A stretch of DNA of 64,000 nucleotides from an uncultured Bacilli bacterium (GTDB lineage Bacteria; Bacillota_I; Bacilli_A; RF39; UBA660), in NCBI GenBank assembly GCA_934120015.1, contig CAKOTD010000004.1, forward strand, positions 5,742-69,741, written 5' to 3'. Below, one piece after another: positions 37,551 through 46,375 of the stretch. Position 1 is the stretch's first letter; every line of letters starts with the position of its first letter. The translations under genes were made by a program, and so were the position numbers. The notes beneath the pieces are model-generated. The model did no database searches and was not told where the DNA came from. It was given only the letters and a program-made list of their open reading frames with translations.

Positions 37551-38582
37551 ATGTATTATAAAAATAACTTTTTAGAGGATATAATATCAACTAATCAAAT
37601 ATTTTATTATTTAAATCCTAATGATAATGATATGTTATCAGAATTAAATGGAAACGATTTACAAGATTTGTTTATCTTAATTGATGATTATTCTTTGTCA
37701 TTAAGAAAAAATCTTGGATTCAAAAATGGTATTACTTTTGGTTTTGAAATTGAGGTTGAAAATGTTAAAAATTTTAAACATATGTCATCATTAATTCACA
37801 ATAATTTGGTAAACTGGAAAATATCAGATGATATCTCCCTTAATAATGGAAAAGAAATTATTTCACCAATTTTAAATGATAAAGAAATATATTGGAATAA
37901 ACTTAAAAGAGCTTGTGACATTATAAAAAAATATGCAAATATTGATACAAATAGTGGAGGACATATTCATATTGGAACACAGGTTTTAGGTAACAACAAA
38001 GATTCATGGATTAACTTTATTAAACTATGGGCAACATATGAAAACATAATATATAGATTTTCATATGGAAATAGTTATGAACCTAGAAGTAGAATTGAAA
38101 ATTATGCCTCTCCATTAAAAACAATTTTATTAAATGATTATAAAGAAATAGTTAATTCTAACTATTCACTTGAACAAATTTTAAAAAAAATTAGTCATAA
38201 AAGAAGTCAAGCCGTAAACTTTGAATGTGTTAAAGATTGTAATCATATATTAGATAAAAACACAATTGAATTTCGATGTCCAAACGGTTCAATTGACCCT
38301 ATAATTTGGCAAAATAATACTAGTTTATTTGTAAATACGTTATTATACTCAAAAAATAGTGGTTTTAATAATGATATAATTGAAGCAAGGAATAAAGCAC
38401 TGGATGATGAATATAATGATTTAAAGTATTATGGAAAAATTTATATTGATCAAGCTCTGGAATTTGCTGATATGATATTTTCTAATAATTTGGATAAAAT
38501 ATACTTTTTGAAACAATATTTGAAGTCATATAATAATATAAGTAATAAATCAAAATATAATAAATCTTTAGTAAAAAAATAA
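37551..38582 (+). CDS. Putative amidoligase (COOH-NH2 ligase family)
   Basis: A 343-residue protein matching the putative amidoligase family of the glutamine-synthetase-like fold. It shows ITFGFEIEVE near residue 65 (acidic metal ligands), the hallmark SGGHIHIGT near residue 140, and NTIEFRCPNGS near 240. Such enzymes are thought to form amide bonds on peptides, proteins or cell-wall components using ATP; the actual substrate is unknown. It sits between a two-helix membrane protein and a radical SAM/SPASM protein. Confidence 0.82.
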   Translation: MYYKNNFLEDIISTNQIFYYLNPNDNDMLSELNGNDLQDLFILIDDYSLSLRKNLGFKNGITFGFEIEVENVKNFKHMSSLIHNNLVNWKISDDISLNNGKEIISPILNDKEIYWNKLKRACDIIKKYANIDTNSGGHIHIGTQVLGNNKDSWINFIKLWATYENIIYRFSYGNSYEPRSRIENYASPLKTILLNDYKEIVNSNYSLEQILKKISHKRSQAVNFECVKDCNHILDKNTIEFRCPNGSIDPIIWQNNTSLFVNTLLYSKNSGFNNDIIEARNKALDDEYNDLKYYGKIYIDQALEFADMIFSNNLDKIYFLKQYLKSYNNISNKSKYNKSLVKK

Positions 38583-38585
38583 TTA

Positions 38586-38614
38586 AAATTTCTGATAAAT
38601 TCAGAAGTTTTTTG
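38586..38614 (+). terminator. Intrinsic terminator after amidoligase gene
   Basis: AAATTTCTGA (38586-38595) pairs with TCAGAAGTTT (38601-38610, one G-T), followed by T. Confidence 0.75.
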
Positions 38615-38647
38615 TTTTTATATGATAAAATATATATGGTGGGAATT

Positions 38648-39457
38648 ATGAAGTTTAAAAAGATATATATAGAAATAACCAATATGTGCAATTTAAATTG
38701 TTCTTTTTGCTTAAAAAAAGCAAGAAGAAATAGGTTTTTAAAATTCGAAGAATTTAAATTAATACTCAAAAAAATTAAACCATATACTTCATATTTGTAT
38801 TTTCACATTTTGGGTGAACCATTATTACATCCCTTAATTAATGATTTTATTGATTATGCAACCGATATGGGCTTCTTTGTTAATATTACAACAAATGGAT
38901 ATTTAATTGATAGAATTAAGAAGAATAAAAATATTAGACAGATTAATATATCTTTGCATAGTTATGATGAAAAATATTGTGTTAATCTAAAAGATTATTT
39001 AAATGGTATATTTAATATATCTAACAAACTTAGCAATAATACTTATATATCATATAGACTTTGGACAAATAATAAATATAATAAAAAAATTATTGCACTA
39101 ATAAATAATCATTATAATTTAAATATAGATGATAGTTTTACTAATATCAAATTAGCTAAGAATATATATATTAATCAACAGAAAGAATTTATTTGGCCAT
39201 CAAAAGATGGTAGTATTAATGATTTAAATGGGAAATGCTATGGATTAATTGATCACATTGGTATTCTTTCTGATGGAACTATAGTACCATGTTGCCTGGA
39301 TGGAAATGGAATTATAAATCTAGGAAATATTTTTTTTGATAATCTTGAAGATATATTAACCAGTAAAAGAGTTAAAAAAATTATTGATGGATTTAAAGAA
39401 AACAAAAAAATTGAAGAATTATGTCAAAAATGTAACTTTAATAGTCGATTGAATTAA
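38648..39457 (+). CDS. Radical SAM protein with SPASM/twitch-like C-terminus
   Basis: A 269-residue protein. The cluster motif CNLNCSFC lies at residues ~13-20 and the radical SAM barrel shows HILGEPLLHP and ITTNGYL. The C-terminus has auxiliary-cluster cysteines (GKCYGL, VPCCLDG, LCQKCNF), with the typical LGNIFFDNLEDIL segment. Such proteins often modify peptides or act as anaerobic maturases. ATG 38648 follows GGTGGGA. It follows the amidoligase gene but is separated by a terminator, so functional linkage is tentative. Confidence 0.82.
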   Translation: MKFKKIYIEITNMCNLNCSFCLKKARRNRFLKFEEFKLILKKIKPYTSYLYFHILGEPLLHPLINDFIDYATDMGFFVNITTNGYLIDRIKKNKNIRQINISLHSYDEKYCVNLKDYLNGIFNISNKLSNNTYISYRLWTNNKYNKKIIALINNHYNLNIDDSFTNIKLAKNIYINQQKEFIWPSKDGSINDLNGKCYGLIDHIGILSDGTIVPCCLDGNGIINLGNIFFDNLEDILTSKRVKKIIDGFKENKKIEELCQKCNFNSRLN

Positions 39458-39518
39458 ATTCTATAATCACATCTATATAAATATAATTTACTAAAATATT
39501 ATTGTTATGGAGGAAAAA

Positions 39519-40718
39519 ATGAAAAATATTTTATATGTACTAATACTATTTCTAATAAACATACCAAGAATTATAGGGCTAGAAATAAATAGCAAAAATG
39601 TTATCCTTTATAATATGAATGAAAATAAAGTGATATTTGAAAGAAATGCCAATGAAGTTATAAGTATTGCTAGCTTAACTAAGATTATGACTACTATTGT
39701 GGCAATAGAAAATATAGATGATTTAGATAAAATGGTCACTATAACAAGCAATGATTATAAAGGTTTATATGATGCTTCTTTAGCTGGATTTTCAGTTGGA
39801 CAAACTCTATCATATCGTGACCTTTTATATGGGACTTTTTTACCAAGCGGAGCTGAAGCAACCCAAGCACTTGCTAATAATATAAGTGGGTCTGTAGAAA
39901 GTTTTGTTGAATTAATGAATAAAAAAGCAAGTGAATTAGGTATGAATAATACACATTTTTCTAATACTACAGGTTTAGATGATAAGGATAATTATTCAAC
40001 TGTTGAAGATGTAGCTAAACTATTAAAATATGCACTAAAAAACGATACCTTTTATGAAATATATAAATCATATACTTATACTACTTCATTTGGGAAAATA
40101 TTAAGCAGTTCATTTAGATATACAGCTTATGTCAATAATTGTAGTATGCCAAGTATTATAGGTGGGAAAACCGGGTATACTGATGATGCAGGAAGATGTT
40201 TGGCAAGTACAGCATATGATAAAAAAAATGCTATTCTTTATATGTTAGTTACATGCAGAGCAGATACTGATATTTCAAAAGCATATCATGTTAAAGATAC
40301 ATATAATATTTATAATTATTATTTTAATAATTATAAATATCAGACTATTTTTGATAAAGGGGAAGTTTTAATTAAAATTAAAGCTAAAAATAGTTGGAAT
40401 GATTATGTAAACTTTTATGCTGATGATAAAATTAGATATTATCTTCAAAATGATTATGATACATCTAAAATTAAATTAGAATACGAGGGACTTGATGAAA
40501 TAGATCAATCCATTAAAAAAAATACTAAATTAGGAACATTAAGTATTTACTACGATAATGAAAAAATAATTGAAAAAGATATAATTCTCAATAATGAATA
40601 CCATTTTTCATTAATTAAATATTTAATTGGCAAGAAAGCATTTTACATTTTGATTTTTCTATTGATTTTTATTTTTATAAAAAAGATAGATAAACATCTA
40701 TCTTACAAAAATAATTGA
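39519..40718 (+). CDS. D-alanyl-D-alanine carboxypeptidase (DacF-like, S11)
   Basis: A 399-residue penicillin-binding protein. The signal peptide is at residues 1-20. The active-site SxxK is SLTK (about 49-52). The SxN box position reads SGAEAT rather than SGN, and the third motif is GGKTGYT. A C-terminal beta domain precedes a membrane anchor (AFYILIFLLIFIFIKK). It trims peptidoglycan pentapeptides. ATG 39519 has GGAGG 7 bases upstream. Proximity to spoIIM recalls dacF near spoIIM in Bacillus, suggesting a spore-cortex or forespore role. Confidence 0.9.
   Translation: MKNILYVLILFLINIPRIIGLEINSKNVILYNMNENKVIFERNANEVISIASLTKIMTTIVAIENIDDLDKMVTITSNDYKGLYDASLAGFSVGQTLSYRDLLYGTFLPSGAEATQALANNISGSVESFVELMNKKASELGMNNTHFSNTTGLDDKDNYSTVEDVAKLLKYALKNDTFYEIYKSYTYTTSFGKILSSSFRYTAYVNNCSMPSIIGGKTGYTDDAGRCLASTAYDKKNAILYMLVTCRADTDISKAYHVKDTYNIYNYYFNNYKYQTIFDKGEVLIKIKAKNSWNDYVNFYADDKIRYYLQNDYDTSKIKLEYEGLDEIDQSIKKNTKLGTLSIYYDNEKIIEKDIILNNEYHFSLIKYLIGKKAFYILIFLLIFIFIKKIDKHLSYKNN
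40677..40704 (-). terminator. Terminator of the 29-residue reverse-strand gene
   Basis: AAGATAGAT (40683-40691) pairs with ATCTATCTT (40696-40704). On the reverse strand the stem is followed by TTTTTT; on the forward strand there is no T tail. Confidence 0.75.
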
Positions 40719-40787
40719 ACTGATATACATTGCAATAGTTGCTAGTAACAATATAATTACAACGATTCTTTTAATAACTGGTTTCAT
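40698..40787 (-). CDS. 29-residue single-helix membrane peptide
   Basis: This reverse-strand frame begins ATG at 40787 with GAGGTG four bases upstream. It encodes a basic start (MKPVIKR) followed by one hydrophobic helix (IVVIILLLATIAMY), ending in VR. A TATAAT lies further upstream (about 40806-40811 on the reverse strand), and the stop codon is inside a reverse-strand terminator hairpin. Promoter, RBS, frame and terminator together support a real gene. Its function is unknown; neighbours are dacF-like and spoIIM. Confidence 0.65.
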   Translation of the reverse strand: MKPVIKRIVVIILLLATIAMYISSIIFVR

Positions 40788-40874
40788 ATAACACCTCAAA
40801 TATATTATAATATATTTTATACATTTATGGAATATTTAAATAATAAAATAATATATTTAAATAGGTGATAATAA

Positions 40875-41504
40875 ATGAAGCAAAAGTTGGACAAGTTTAA
40901 ACAAAGCATTTTGATTAATAAAAATCTTTTAATTTTTTTAATAGTATTAATTTTTATAGGTATTATTTTTGGAAGTGTATTTGCTCTTAAAATTAGTGAG
41001 AATGATAAAAAAATTATTACTGATTACTTAGCAAAATTTATTAATGATATTTCTGAAAACAAACTAAATTACATAGATACCTTTAAAAATAGCATAATAA
41101 ATAATTTTTGTTTTATAATTGTTATATGGATTTTAGGATTTTCAATAATTGGAATTCCTGTTATTATATTTATGTTTTTCAATAAAGCATTTATTATAGG
41201 ATTCTCAATAGCTAGTTTTATAGTTAATTACGGATTTAAAGGAATATTATATTCATTATTATATTTACTCCCTGGAATTTTATTATTTTTAATTGGTATA
41301 ACGATATTAGTGATATATTCATTATCTTTATCTATAAAATTACTAATGTCAGTTATAAAGAAAAAAGAAATAAATTTTAGAAACATATTTAATAAATATT
41401 TAGTTATATTAATAATAGTTGTTATGATAGTATTATTAGTTAGTTTATGTGAGGCATTTATTATGCCGAGATTATTTAAACTAATTATAAATATTTTTAA
41501 ATAA
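40875..41504 (+). CDS. spoIIM: Stage II sporulation protein M
   Basis: A 209-residue protein with five to six membrane helices. It follows the SpoIIM pattern: N-terminal helix with GIIFGSVFALKISE, an external loop, then FSIIGIPVIIFMFFNKAFIIGFSIA, LYSLLYLLPGILLFLIGI and a final helix. SpoIIM belongs to the SpoIIDMP peptidoglycan machine for engulfment. AGGTGAT precedes the ATG. An IS91-type element was inserted directly downstream. Confidence 0.88.
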   Translation: MKQKLDKFKQSILINKNLLIFLIVLIFIGIIFGSVFALKISENDKKIITDYLAKFINDISENKLNYIDTFKNSIINNFCFIIVIWILGFSIIGIPVIIFMFFNKAFIIGFSIASFIVNYGFKGILYSLLYLLPGILLFLIGITILVIYSLSLSIKLLMSVIKKKEINFRNIFNKYLVILIIVVMIVLLVSLCEAFIMPRLFKLIINIFK

Positions 41505-41764
41505 ATCATAATAATTTTATGTTATAATGTTTAGAAAGTTATGAGAATTTTAATGTAAATTAAAAGTCTTATAACGCTATTGTGCCAATTTCTGATGGTA
41601 AAGTCGTATAAGGGGAAAGTAACTTTTAACTTTTGTTATAAACTATATGTTTTGTATAAATTATATAAATGAAAAGGAATAAAAAAGAACAAATAATCAA
41701 ATTTTGAATAGAATTCCCCTTACCCCATAAGAGTGATGACTCTTAAAAGTTAAATATATATTAG

Positions 41765-42886
41765 TTAATTAGTACAGAGTCGTCTAATATCATATAGAAA
41801 AGAATAACTGAAATTTGTAGAACCACACTTTTCACATTTAAAATCTTTAAATTTTCTAGATAAAGAAGAAACAAAATCTTTAGTTAAAATTCTAGATATA
41901 AGTAATCTACAAAATCTAATGTTGTTTCTTTTATTTCTATTACTAAGTAATCCATAATGCTTTATTTTGGTGAATTTACTAGGTAAAACATGTAAAAGAA
42001 ATCTTCTGATAAATTCATCTGCAGTAATAGTCATAAGTTTAATTTTGGAATTATCTTTATAATCTTTATATTCAAAAGTAACATTACCATTTTCAATATT
42101 TTTAATTCTATCATTAGAAATAGCTACTCTAAAAGAATATCTACCAACATATTCAATTACATTTTCAGTTTTACCTTTAGGAGGTTCAATATAAGTAATC
42201 CAAGTTTTATTATAAAGAGGCTCTATAAATTTATTAAAAGATTTAAAGTTTTTAAGATTATTATTTAAAATAAGATTATTGAATTCATGTTTTAAATAAA
42301 ATAGAAATTTACCCTTAAATAAGGAACCTAAAACTTGAACTTTAAATAAATAATCATTACTACAAGTTATCCACTTATTATTTTTAAGTCCACCACCCGT
42401 AACAATAGAATGAATATGAGGATGAAATTCCATAGTTTGACCCCAAGTATGAAGAATAGAAGTAATACCAACTCTAGCTCCTAACCATTTAGGATCATCA
42501 CATAATTCTAAAATAGACTCAGAGGTAGCTTTAAATAAAATGTCATAACAAATTTTTTGATTATATAAAAATAATTCATTCAATTCATAAGGAACAGTAG
42601 TAATAATATGAAAATACTTGGAGTCTAGTAAATAACTAGATTCATTTTGAATCCATTTTTCTCTTTTATAATTCTGACACATAGGGCAATGTCTGTTACG
42701 ACAAGAATTAAATCCAAAATATTCCTCACCACAATCTAGACAAGTAGAAATATGATAACCTAATTCTTTAGTGCCACAGTTTCTAATTGAATTAAATACT
42801 TTCCATTGTTCTTTAGATAAATTATGATTTTTAATATATTGGTTACCATAAAGATTAAATATATTTTGAATAGAATACTTAGACAT
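41765..42886 (-). CDS. IS91-family transposase (Y2 HUH)
   Basis: A 373-residue rolling-circle transposase. The N-terminal zinc-binding cysteines are in CLDCGEEYFGFNSCRNRHCP and the following CQ. The HUH metal motif is EFHPHIHSIVTGGG, and the catalytic tyrosines are in VIEYVGRYSFRVAIS. A further zinc ribbon-like pair (CEKCGS) lies near the C-terminus. ATG 42886 is used because GAGGTTAC is just upstream. It overlaps the upstream recombinase gene by 8 bases. Confidence 0.93.
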   Translation of the reverse strand: MSKYSIQNIFNLYGNQYIKNHNLSKEQWKVFNSIRNCGTKELGYHISTCLDCGEEYFGFNSCRNRHCPMCQNYKREKWIQNESSYLLDSKYFHIITTVPYELNELFLYNQKICYDILFKATSESILELCDDPKWLGARVGITSILHTWGQTMEFHPHIHSIVTGGGLKNNKWITCSNDYLFKVQVLGSLFKGKFLFYLKHEFNNLILNNNLKNFKSFNKFIEPLYNKTWITYIEPPKGKTENVIEYVGRYSFRVAISNDRIKNIENGNVTFEYKDYKDNSKIKLMTITADEFIRRFLLHVLPSKFTKIKHYGLLSNRNKRNNIRFCRLLISRILTKDFVSSLSRKFKDFKCEKCGSTNFSYSFLYDIRRLCTN

Positions 42887-43736
42887 TTTTAGTAACCTCA
42901 TTTATTGGGGAATAAACATTTTTAAAATTTTCGGCCATATGTAGGTAAATAGAAGTAGTATTAATAGAAGAGTGACCCAATATATTTTTAAGTTCCCAAA
43001 TATCACCACCAGCTTTAATAAATTCAGTGGCATAAGAATGCCTAAGAGTATGAAAAGTAATAGAATTATCCAAATTATTATTTTCTTTAATTTTTTGAAA
43101 GGCTTGTTTAATAGTAAAAGAATTTATGTGTGAATTTTTTGTTTTATTATATAAACCGGGGAACAAGAAATCATTGTTAATGATATTTTTATTTCTAAAA
43201 TAATATGATTGTAAGAGTTTTAAAGTAAAATTAGGAAGAGGAGCAAACCTTTCTTTATTACCTTTACCAATAATTCTTATTTTGTGATCTTTACATAAAA
43301 TATCACTAACCTTTAAAGAGGCAACTTCAGAAATTCTAAGTCCAGAACCATAGGCAAGAATAATCCAAAGTTTATATTTTAAGTTGAATTCAGAATTAAA
43401 CATTTTAACGAAATCATGTTTTGATATTAATTTAGGAAATCTAGATGGGATTTTAGTTTGGGGTAATAAAATATTATTAAAATCAATATTAAAATTAACT
43501 AAATAATAATATTTAATAGCAGCCCGATTAACATTAATAGTAGCAGCAGAGCAACCAATATTAATGAAATTTTCTTTTAAATATTCTAAAATATCACTTT
43601 CATTTAAATTTACTAAGTTTTTAAATTTGTAATAATTTTTAAACCTATTAATACAACTTAGATAATTAGAAATAGTTCTAGTAGAACAATTTCTTAGCAT
43701 TAATAGATCTTTGACTTTTTGTAAGTCATTATTCAT
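42879..43736 (-). CDS. Tyrosine recombinase associated with the IS91 element
   Basis: A 285-residue XerC/D-type integrase. A SAM-like N-terminal domain (RNCSTRTISNYLSCINRF) precedes the catalytic domain: Arg in AYGSGLRISEVASL, the Lys strand IIGKGNKERFAPL, HTLRHSYATEFIKAGGD, LGHSSINTTSIYLH with the nucleophile Tyr. ATG 43736 follows AAAGAAGGTA. Tyrosine recombinases accompany IS91-type transposases in some lineages; their role in transposition is not well established. Confidence 0.92.
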   Translation of the reverse strand: MNNDLQKVKDLLMLRNCSTRTISNYLSCINRFKNYYKFKNLVNLNESDILEYLKENFINIGCSAATINVNRAAIKYYYLVNFNIDFNNILLPQTKIPSRFPKLISKHDFVKMFNSEFNLKYKLWIILAYGSGLRISEVASLKVSDILCKDHKIRIIGKGNKERFAPLPNFTLKLLQSYYFRNKNIINNDFLFPGLYNKTKNSHINSFTIKQAFQKIKENNNLDNSITFHTLRHSYATEFIKAGGDIWELKNILGHSSINTTSIYLHMAENFKNVYSPINEVTKNV

Positions 43737-43821
43737 AAAAAATACCTTCTTTCTATAAATTGTCAAAACAAAATATAAAAAAAGGCTTTATTAAATTAAA
43801 AAAATATGTATAATATTAAGT

Positions 43822-43880
43822 AAGCACTTGAGTTATATTTTGCTTTCGACGGCTTATATAATAAACTCATGTGCTTTTTT
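43822..43880. repeat. Long imperfect hairpin at the edge of the IS91 element
   Basis: AAGCACTTGAGTT and AACTCATGTGCTT pair with one mismatch and extend by further A/T pairs around a GC-containing loop; a T run follows on the forward strand. It can act as a terminator or as part of the element end. Confidence 0.65.
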
Positions 43881-43951
43881 TGTAAATAGAAATTTAAACT
43901 AAAATAGAGACTTTTCGTCAGAAATTTGGTACAATATCTATGGTGATTTTT

Positions 43952-45049
43952 GTGAAAAAAGTAGTAATTGGAATGAGTGGCGGAGTAGACAGCAGTGTTG
44001 CTGCTCTATTATTGAAAAATCAAGGATTTGAAGTTATTGGCCTTTTTATGCGCAATTGGGATAGTTCAATTAATAATGATTTTTTAGGAAATCCTAATAT
44101 AAATAATAATATTTGTCCTCAAGAGCAAGACTATAATGATGCACTTGAAGTTTGCAAAAAAATTGGTATTACACTTCATAGAGTTGACTTTGTTAAAGAG
44201 TATTGGGATTATGTATTTACATACTTTTTGGATGAACTAAAACGAGGAAGAACCCCAAACCCCGATGTTATGTGTAATAAATATATTAAATTTGATATGT
44301 TTGCTAAAAAAGCCAAGGAGTTGGGAGCAGATTATATAGCAACAGGGCATTATGCAAGAATTAAAAATGGTAAACTTTTAAGAGGAATTGATGATAATAA
44401 AGATCAAACATATTTTTTAGCTCAACTTAGTAAAGAGCAACTATCAGATGTGATTTTCCCAATTGGTGATTTGGAAAAACCTATCGTAAGAAAAATAGCT
44501 GAAGAAAATGGACTTATAACTGCTAGAAAAAAAGATTCTACCGGAATTTGTTTTATCGGAGAAAGAAATTTTAAAAAATTTTTAGAAAACTATCTTCCAA
44601 ATATTCCTGGAGATATTATAGATATTGAAACAGGTAAAAAAATAGGGGAACATATAGGACTTATGTATTATACAATAGGGCAGAGAAGGGGACTTGAATT
44701 AGGTGGTAACTCTGATAAGTATTTTGCTGTAGGAAAAGATTTAAACAAAAACATTTTATATGTAGCACTTGGATCTGAAAATGAATATTTATATAGTACG
44801 GAAGCTGTTTTAGAAAGCGTAAATTTTATAACAGATAGAAAACCAAATAAGTGCACTGCAAAATTTAGGTATAGACAAAATGATATACCTATTAATATAT
44901 ATTATGGTGATGAAATTGTTGTTTCATATAATCATGTAAAAGCTGTTACACCTGGGCAATTATGTGTGTTTTATGATAATGAAGAATGCCTAGGTAGCGG
45001 TATTATTAAAGAAGTTAGAAAAAATAATAAAAAAATTTGGTATTTATAA
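43952..45049 (+). CDS. mnmA: tRNA 2-thiouridylase MnmA
   Basis: A 365-residue enzyme adding sulfur to U34 of tRNA-Lys/Glu/Gln. The PP-loop is GMSGGVDSS; the catalytic cysteines are in VMCNKYIKF and STGICFIGERNF; the tRNA-binding GHYARI and GQRRGLELGG segments are intact. GTG 43952 is preferred over ATG 43940: GGTGAT lies at 43942-43947 and the family starts with KKVVxGMSGG. A TACAAT -10 lies 20 bases upstream. Sulfur probably comes from the cysteine desulfurase encoded near 14.4 kb. Confidence 0.95.
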   Translation: MKKVVIGMSGGVDSSVAALLLKNQGFEVIGLFMRNWDSSINNDFLGNPNINNNICPQEQDYNDALEVCKKIGITLHRVDFVKEYWDYVFTYFLDELKRGRTPNPDVMCNKYIKFDMFAKKAKELGADYIATGHYARIKNGKLLRGIDDNKDQTYFLAQLSKEQLSDVIFPIGDLEKPIVRKIAEENGLITARKKDSTGICFIGERNFKKFLENYLPNIPGDIIDIETGKKIGEHIGLMYYTIGQRRGLELGGNSDKYFAVGKDLNKNILYVALGSENEYLYSTEAVLESVNFITDRKPNKCTAKFRYRQNDIPINIYYGDEIVVSYNHVKAVTPGQLCVFYDNEECLGSGIIKEVRKNNKKIWYL

Positions 45050-45069
45050 ACTATACTATTGGTTTACAC

Positions 45070-45097
45070 TTGACATTTGACATATTAGTGGTAAAAT
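45070..45097 (+). promoter_or_regulatory. SigA-type promoter of the 45115 gene
   Basis: TTGACA (45070-45075), 16-base spacer, TAAAAT (45092-45097). A second TTGACA at 45077-45082 is too close to the -10. Confidence 0.65.
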
Positions 45098-45114
45098 TAG
45101 TATAGGAGGTTTAT

Positions 45115-45903
45115 ATGGACAGATTAAATGATATACTTCATGAGCTAGGGATTTCAAAAGTTAAATTAGCTAAGTTTCTTGGAGTTTCAAGACAAATGAT
45201 TTACAATTATTTAGAATTAGATGATATTAATAAATGGCCAAAAGATAAAAAGGTATTGTTATTTAATTTACTTGGGGTAAAAAGTGCTGATGAAATTAAT
45301 AATATAAAAGTTGATACTGATTATATTATGTTGGTTGAAACACGCATTAATAGTTTGTTTGAAAAAGAAAGTCAACAATGTGATTTTAATGATAATATCG
45401 ATATATATAATGGAATGTCAAAACGACAAAAAGAAGTTTTACATAATATTATAGAGTTGATAAAAGAAAATATGAATTCAGATGATGATAATGACAATTC
45501 ATATTATTCATATAAATACTTATATCATTTTCTACAAGCTATGAATTTATCTAAAGAATTGAAATATGTATTAGGATATTTTTCTAAAGCTAGTGGTGCA
45601 ATAAAACCAAATGAATTTGTATTTGATGAAGATGAGCAATTTATATTTGAAAGCATACTTTTTTCAGCAATGACGCTTTATAATAATGGTGGTGCTTCAA
45701 AAACAAAATTAGTTGAAGCACATAAACGTTTTGAAAATCAAATAGAACACAAAATTGAAGAAAAAATGAGTCGTACACTTGAATTAAATGCAATAAAAGT
45801 TCAAGCTTTGAAAGAATTGGGTTATACTGAGATTAATGAAGATAATGCTGGTGAAGTTTTAGAAAAAATTGTTGAAATTCAATCAAGAAAGGTTATGTCA
45901 TAA
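45115..45903 (+). CDS. Hypothetical protein with N-terminal helix-turn-helix
   Basis: A 262-residue protein. Residues ~1-55 resemble an XRE-type HTH (ISKVKLAKFLGVSRQMIYNYLE). The remainder is acidic, helical, and not recognised (ELKYVLGYFSKASGAIKPNE, a long helix KRFENQIEHKIEEKMSRTLE). AGGAGG precedes ATG 45115. It is the last host gene before the prophage and has its own promoter and terminator. Probably a DNA-binding protein; target unknown. Confidence 0.75.
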   Translation: MDRLNDILHELGISKVKLAKFLGVSRQMIYNYLELDDINKWPKDKKVLLFNLLGVKSADEINNIKVDTDYIMLVETRINSLFEKESQQCDFNDNIDIYNGMSKRQKEVLHNIIELIKENMNSDDDNDNSYYSYKYLYHFLQAMNLSKELKYVLGYFSKASGAIKPNEFVFDEDEQFIFESILFSAMTLYNNGGASKTKLVEAHKRFENQIEHKIEEKMSRTLELNAIKVQALKELGYTEINEDNAGEVLEKIVEIQSRKVMS

Positions 45904-45927
45904 AGTAACATAATTATTACACATTTT

Positions 45928-45959
45928 ATAAAGAACAGCTAATTGTTCTTTATTTTTTA
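45928..45959 (+). terminator. Intrinsic terminator after the 45115 gene
   Basis: ATAAAGAACA (45928-45937) pairs with TGTTCTTTAT (45944-45953), followed by TTTTTT. Confidence 0.88.
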
Positions 45960-45972
45960 AGGTTTTATTAAA

Positions 45973-45988
45973 TAATTTATAATGTATA
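45973..45988 (+). repeat. Left 16-bp direct repeat (candidate attL core)
   Basis: TAATTTATAATGTATA, identical to 55419-55434 at the other end of the element. The sequence to its left is host DNA; the sequence to its right differs from that at the right copy, as expected for an integration crossover region. Confidence 0.6.
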
Positions 45989-46072
45989 AAAGGGTTAATT
46001 TTAAGTTACTTTTTAAAAAACTATATGAATTAAGGCTAAAGTAGGGTAGACTTTTTGAAAAATATATTATAT

Positions 46073-46097
46073 AAAAAAAGAAACCATTTATGGTTTC
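46073..46097 (-). terminator. Reverse-strand terminator of the prophage regulator operon
   Basis: GAAACCA (46080-46086) pairs with TGGTTTC (46091-46097); the reverse strand continues with seven T. A second hairpin, GCAAGG/CCTTGT near 46124-46140, lies between it and the gene. Confidence 0.75.
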
Positions 46098-46161
46098 ATC
46101 AGTTTTAATTTATGAAACAGCAAGGATTAAACCTTGTTGTTTTATTTTATAATATTTTGTG

Positions 46162-46374
46162 CTATTTCTTTTCTATAGTGATTATTAGATTATGTTTTTT
46201 TGCAATTTCCATTAATTTATTAAATGTAATTTTGTTTTTGTCTGTTTCTATCTTTGTAATGGAATCTCTTCCATAATTTATTGTCTGACCGAATTCTTTT
46301 TGATTTAATTCTGTCCATTGTCTAATTATTTTTATTGTTTCTCCTGGTGTGTAATTATTTGCTATTATTTTCAT
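46162..46374 (-). CDS. XRE-family HTH protein (prophage)
   Basis: A 70-residue single-domain helix-turn-helix protein (IRQWTELNQKEFGQTINYGRDSITKIET). It is the last of three reverse-strand genes in a tight operon; its start is 2 bases after the stop of the 30-residue membrane peptide. A small Cro- or repressor-like regulator. Confidence 0.82.
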   Translation of the reverse strand: MKIIANNYTPGETIKIIRQWTELNQKEFGQTINYGRDSITKIETDKNKITFNKLMEIAKKHNLIITIEKK

Positions 46375-46375
46375 T

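Larger units (their letters stand above)
41566..43880 (-). mobile_element. IS91-family rolling-circle element with tyrosine recombinase (ends approximate)
   Basis: Two reverse-strand genes, a tyrosine recombinase followed by a Y2 HUH transposase, lie in a block between spoIIM and mnmA. The transposase-distal side holds TAAGGGGAA (about 41609-41617) facing TTCCCCTTA (41714-41722) and a hairpin TAAGAGT/ACTCTTA (about 41728-41745). The opposite side holds a long hairpin (43822-43876). IS91 elements lack terminal inverted repeats, so exact ends cannot be fixed. Confidence 0.75.

Noticed and set aside
42879..43736. Integrase belonging to the inovirus prophage
   Set aside because: It overlaps the IS91 transposase gene and is separated from the prophage by mnmA and a host HTH gene, so it belongs to the IS91-type element.
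45115..45903. HTH protein as part of the prophage
   Set aside because: It has its own promoter and terminator and lies outside the 16-bp repeat; treated as host.
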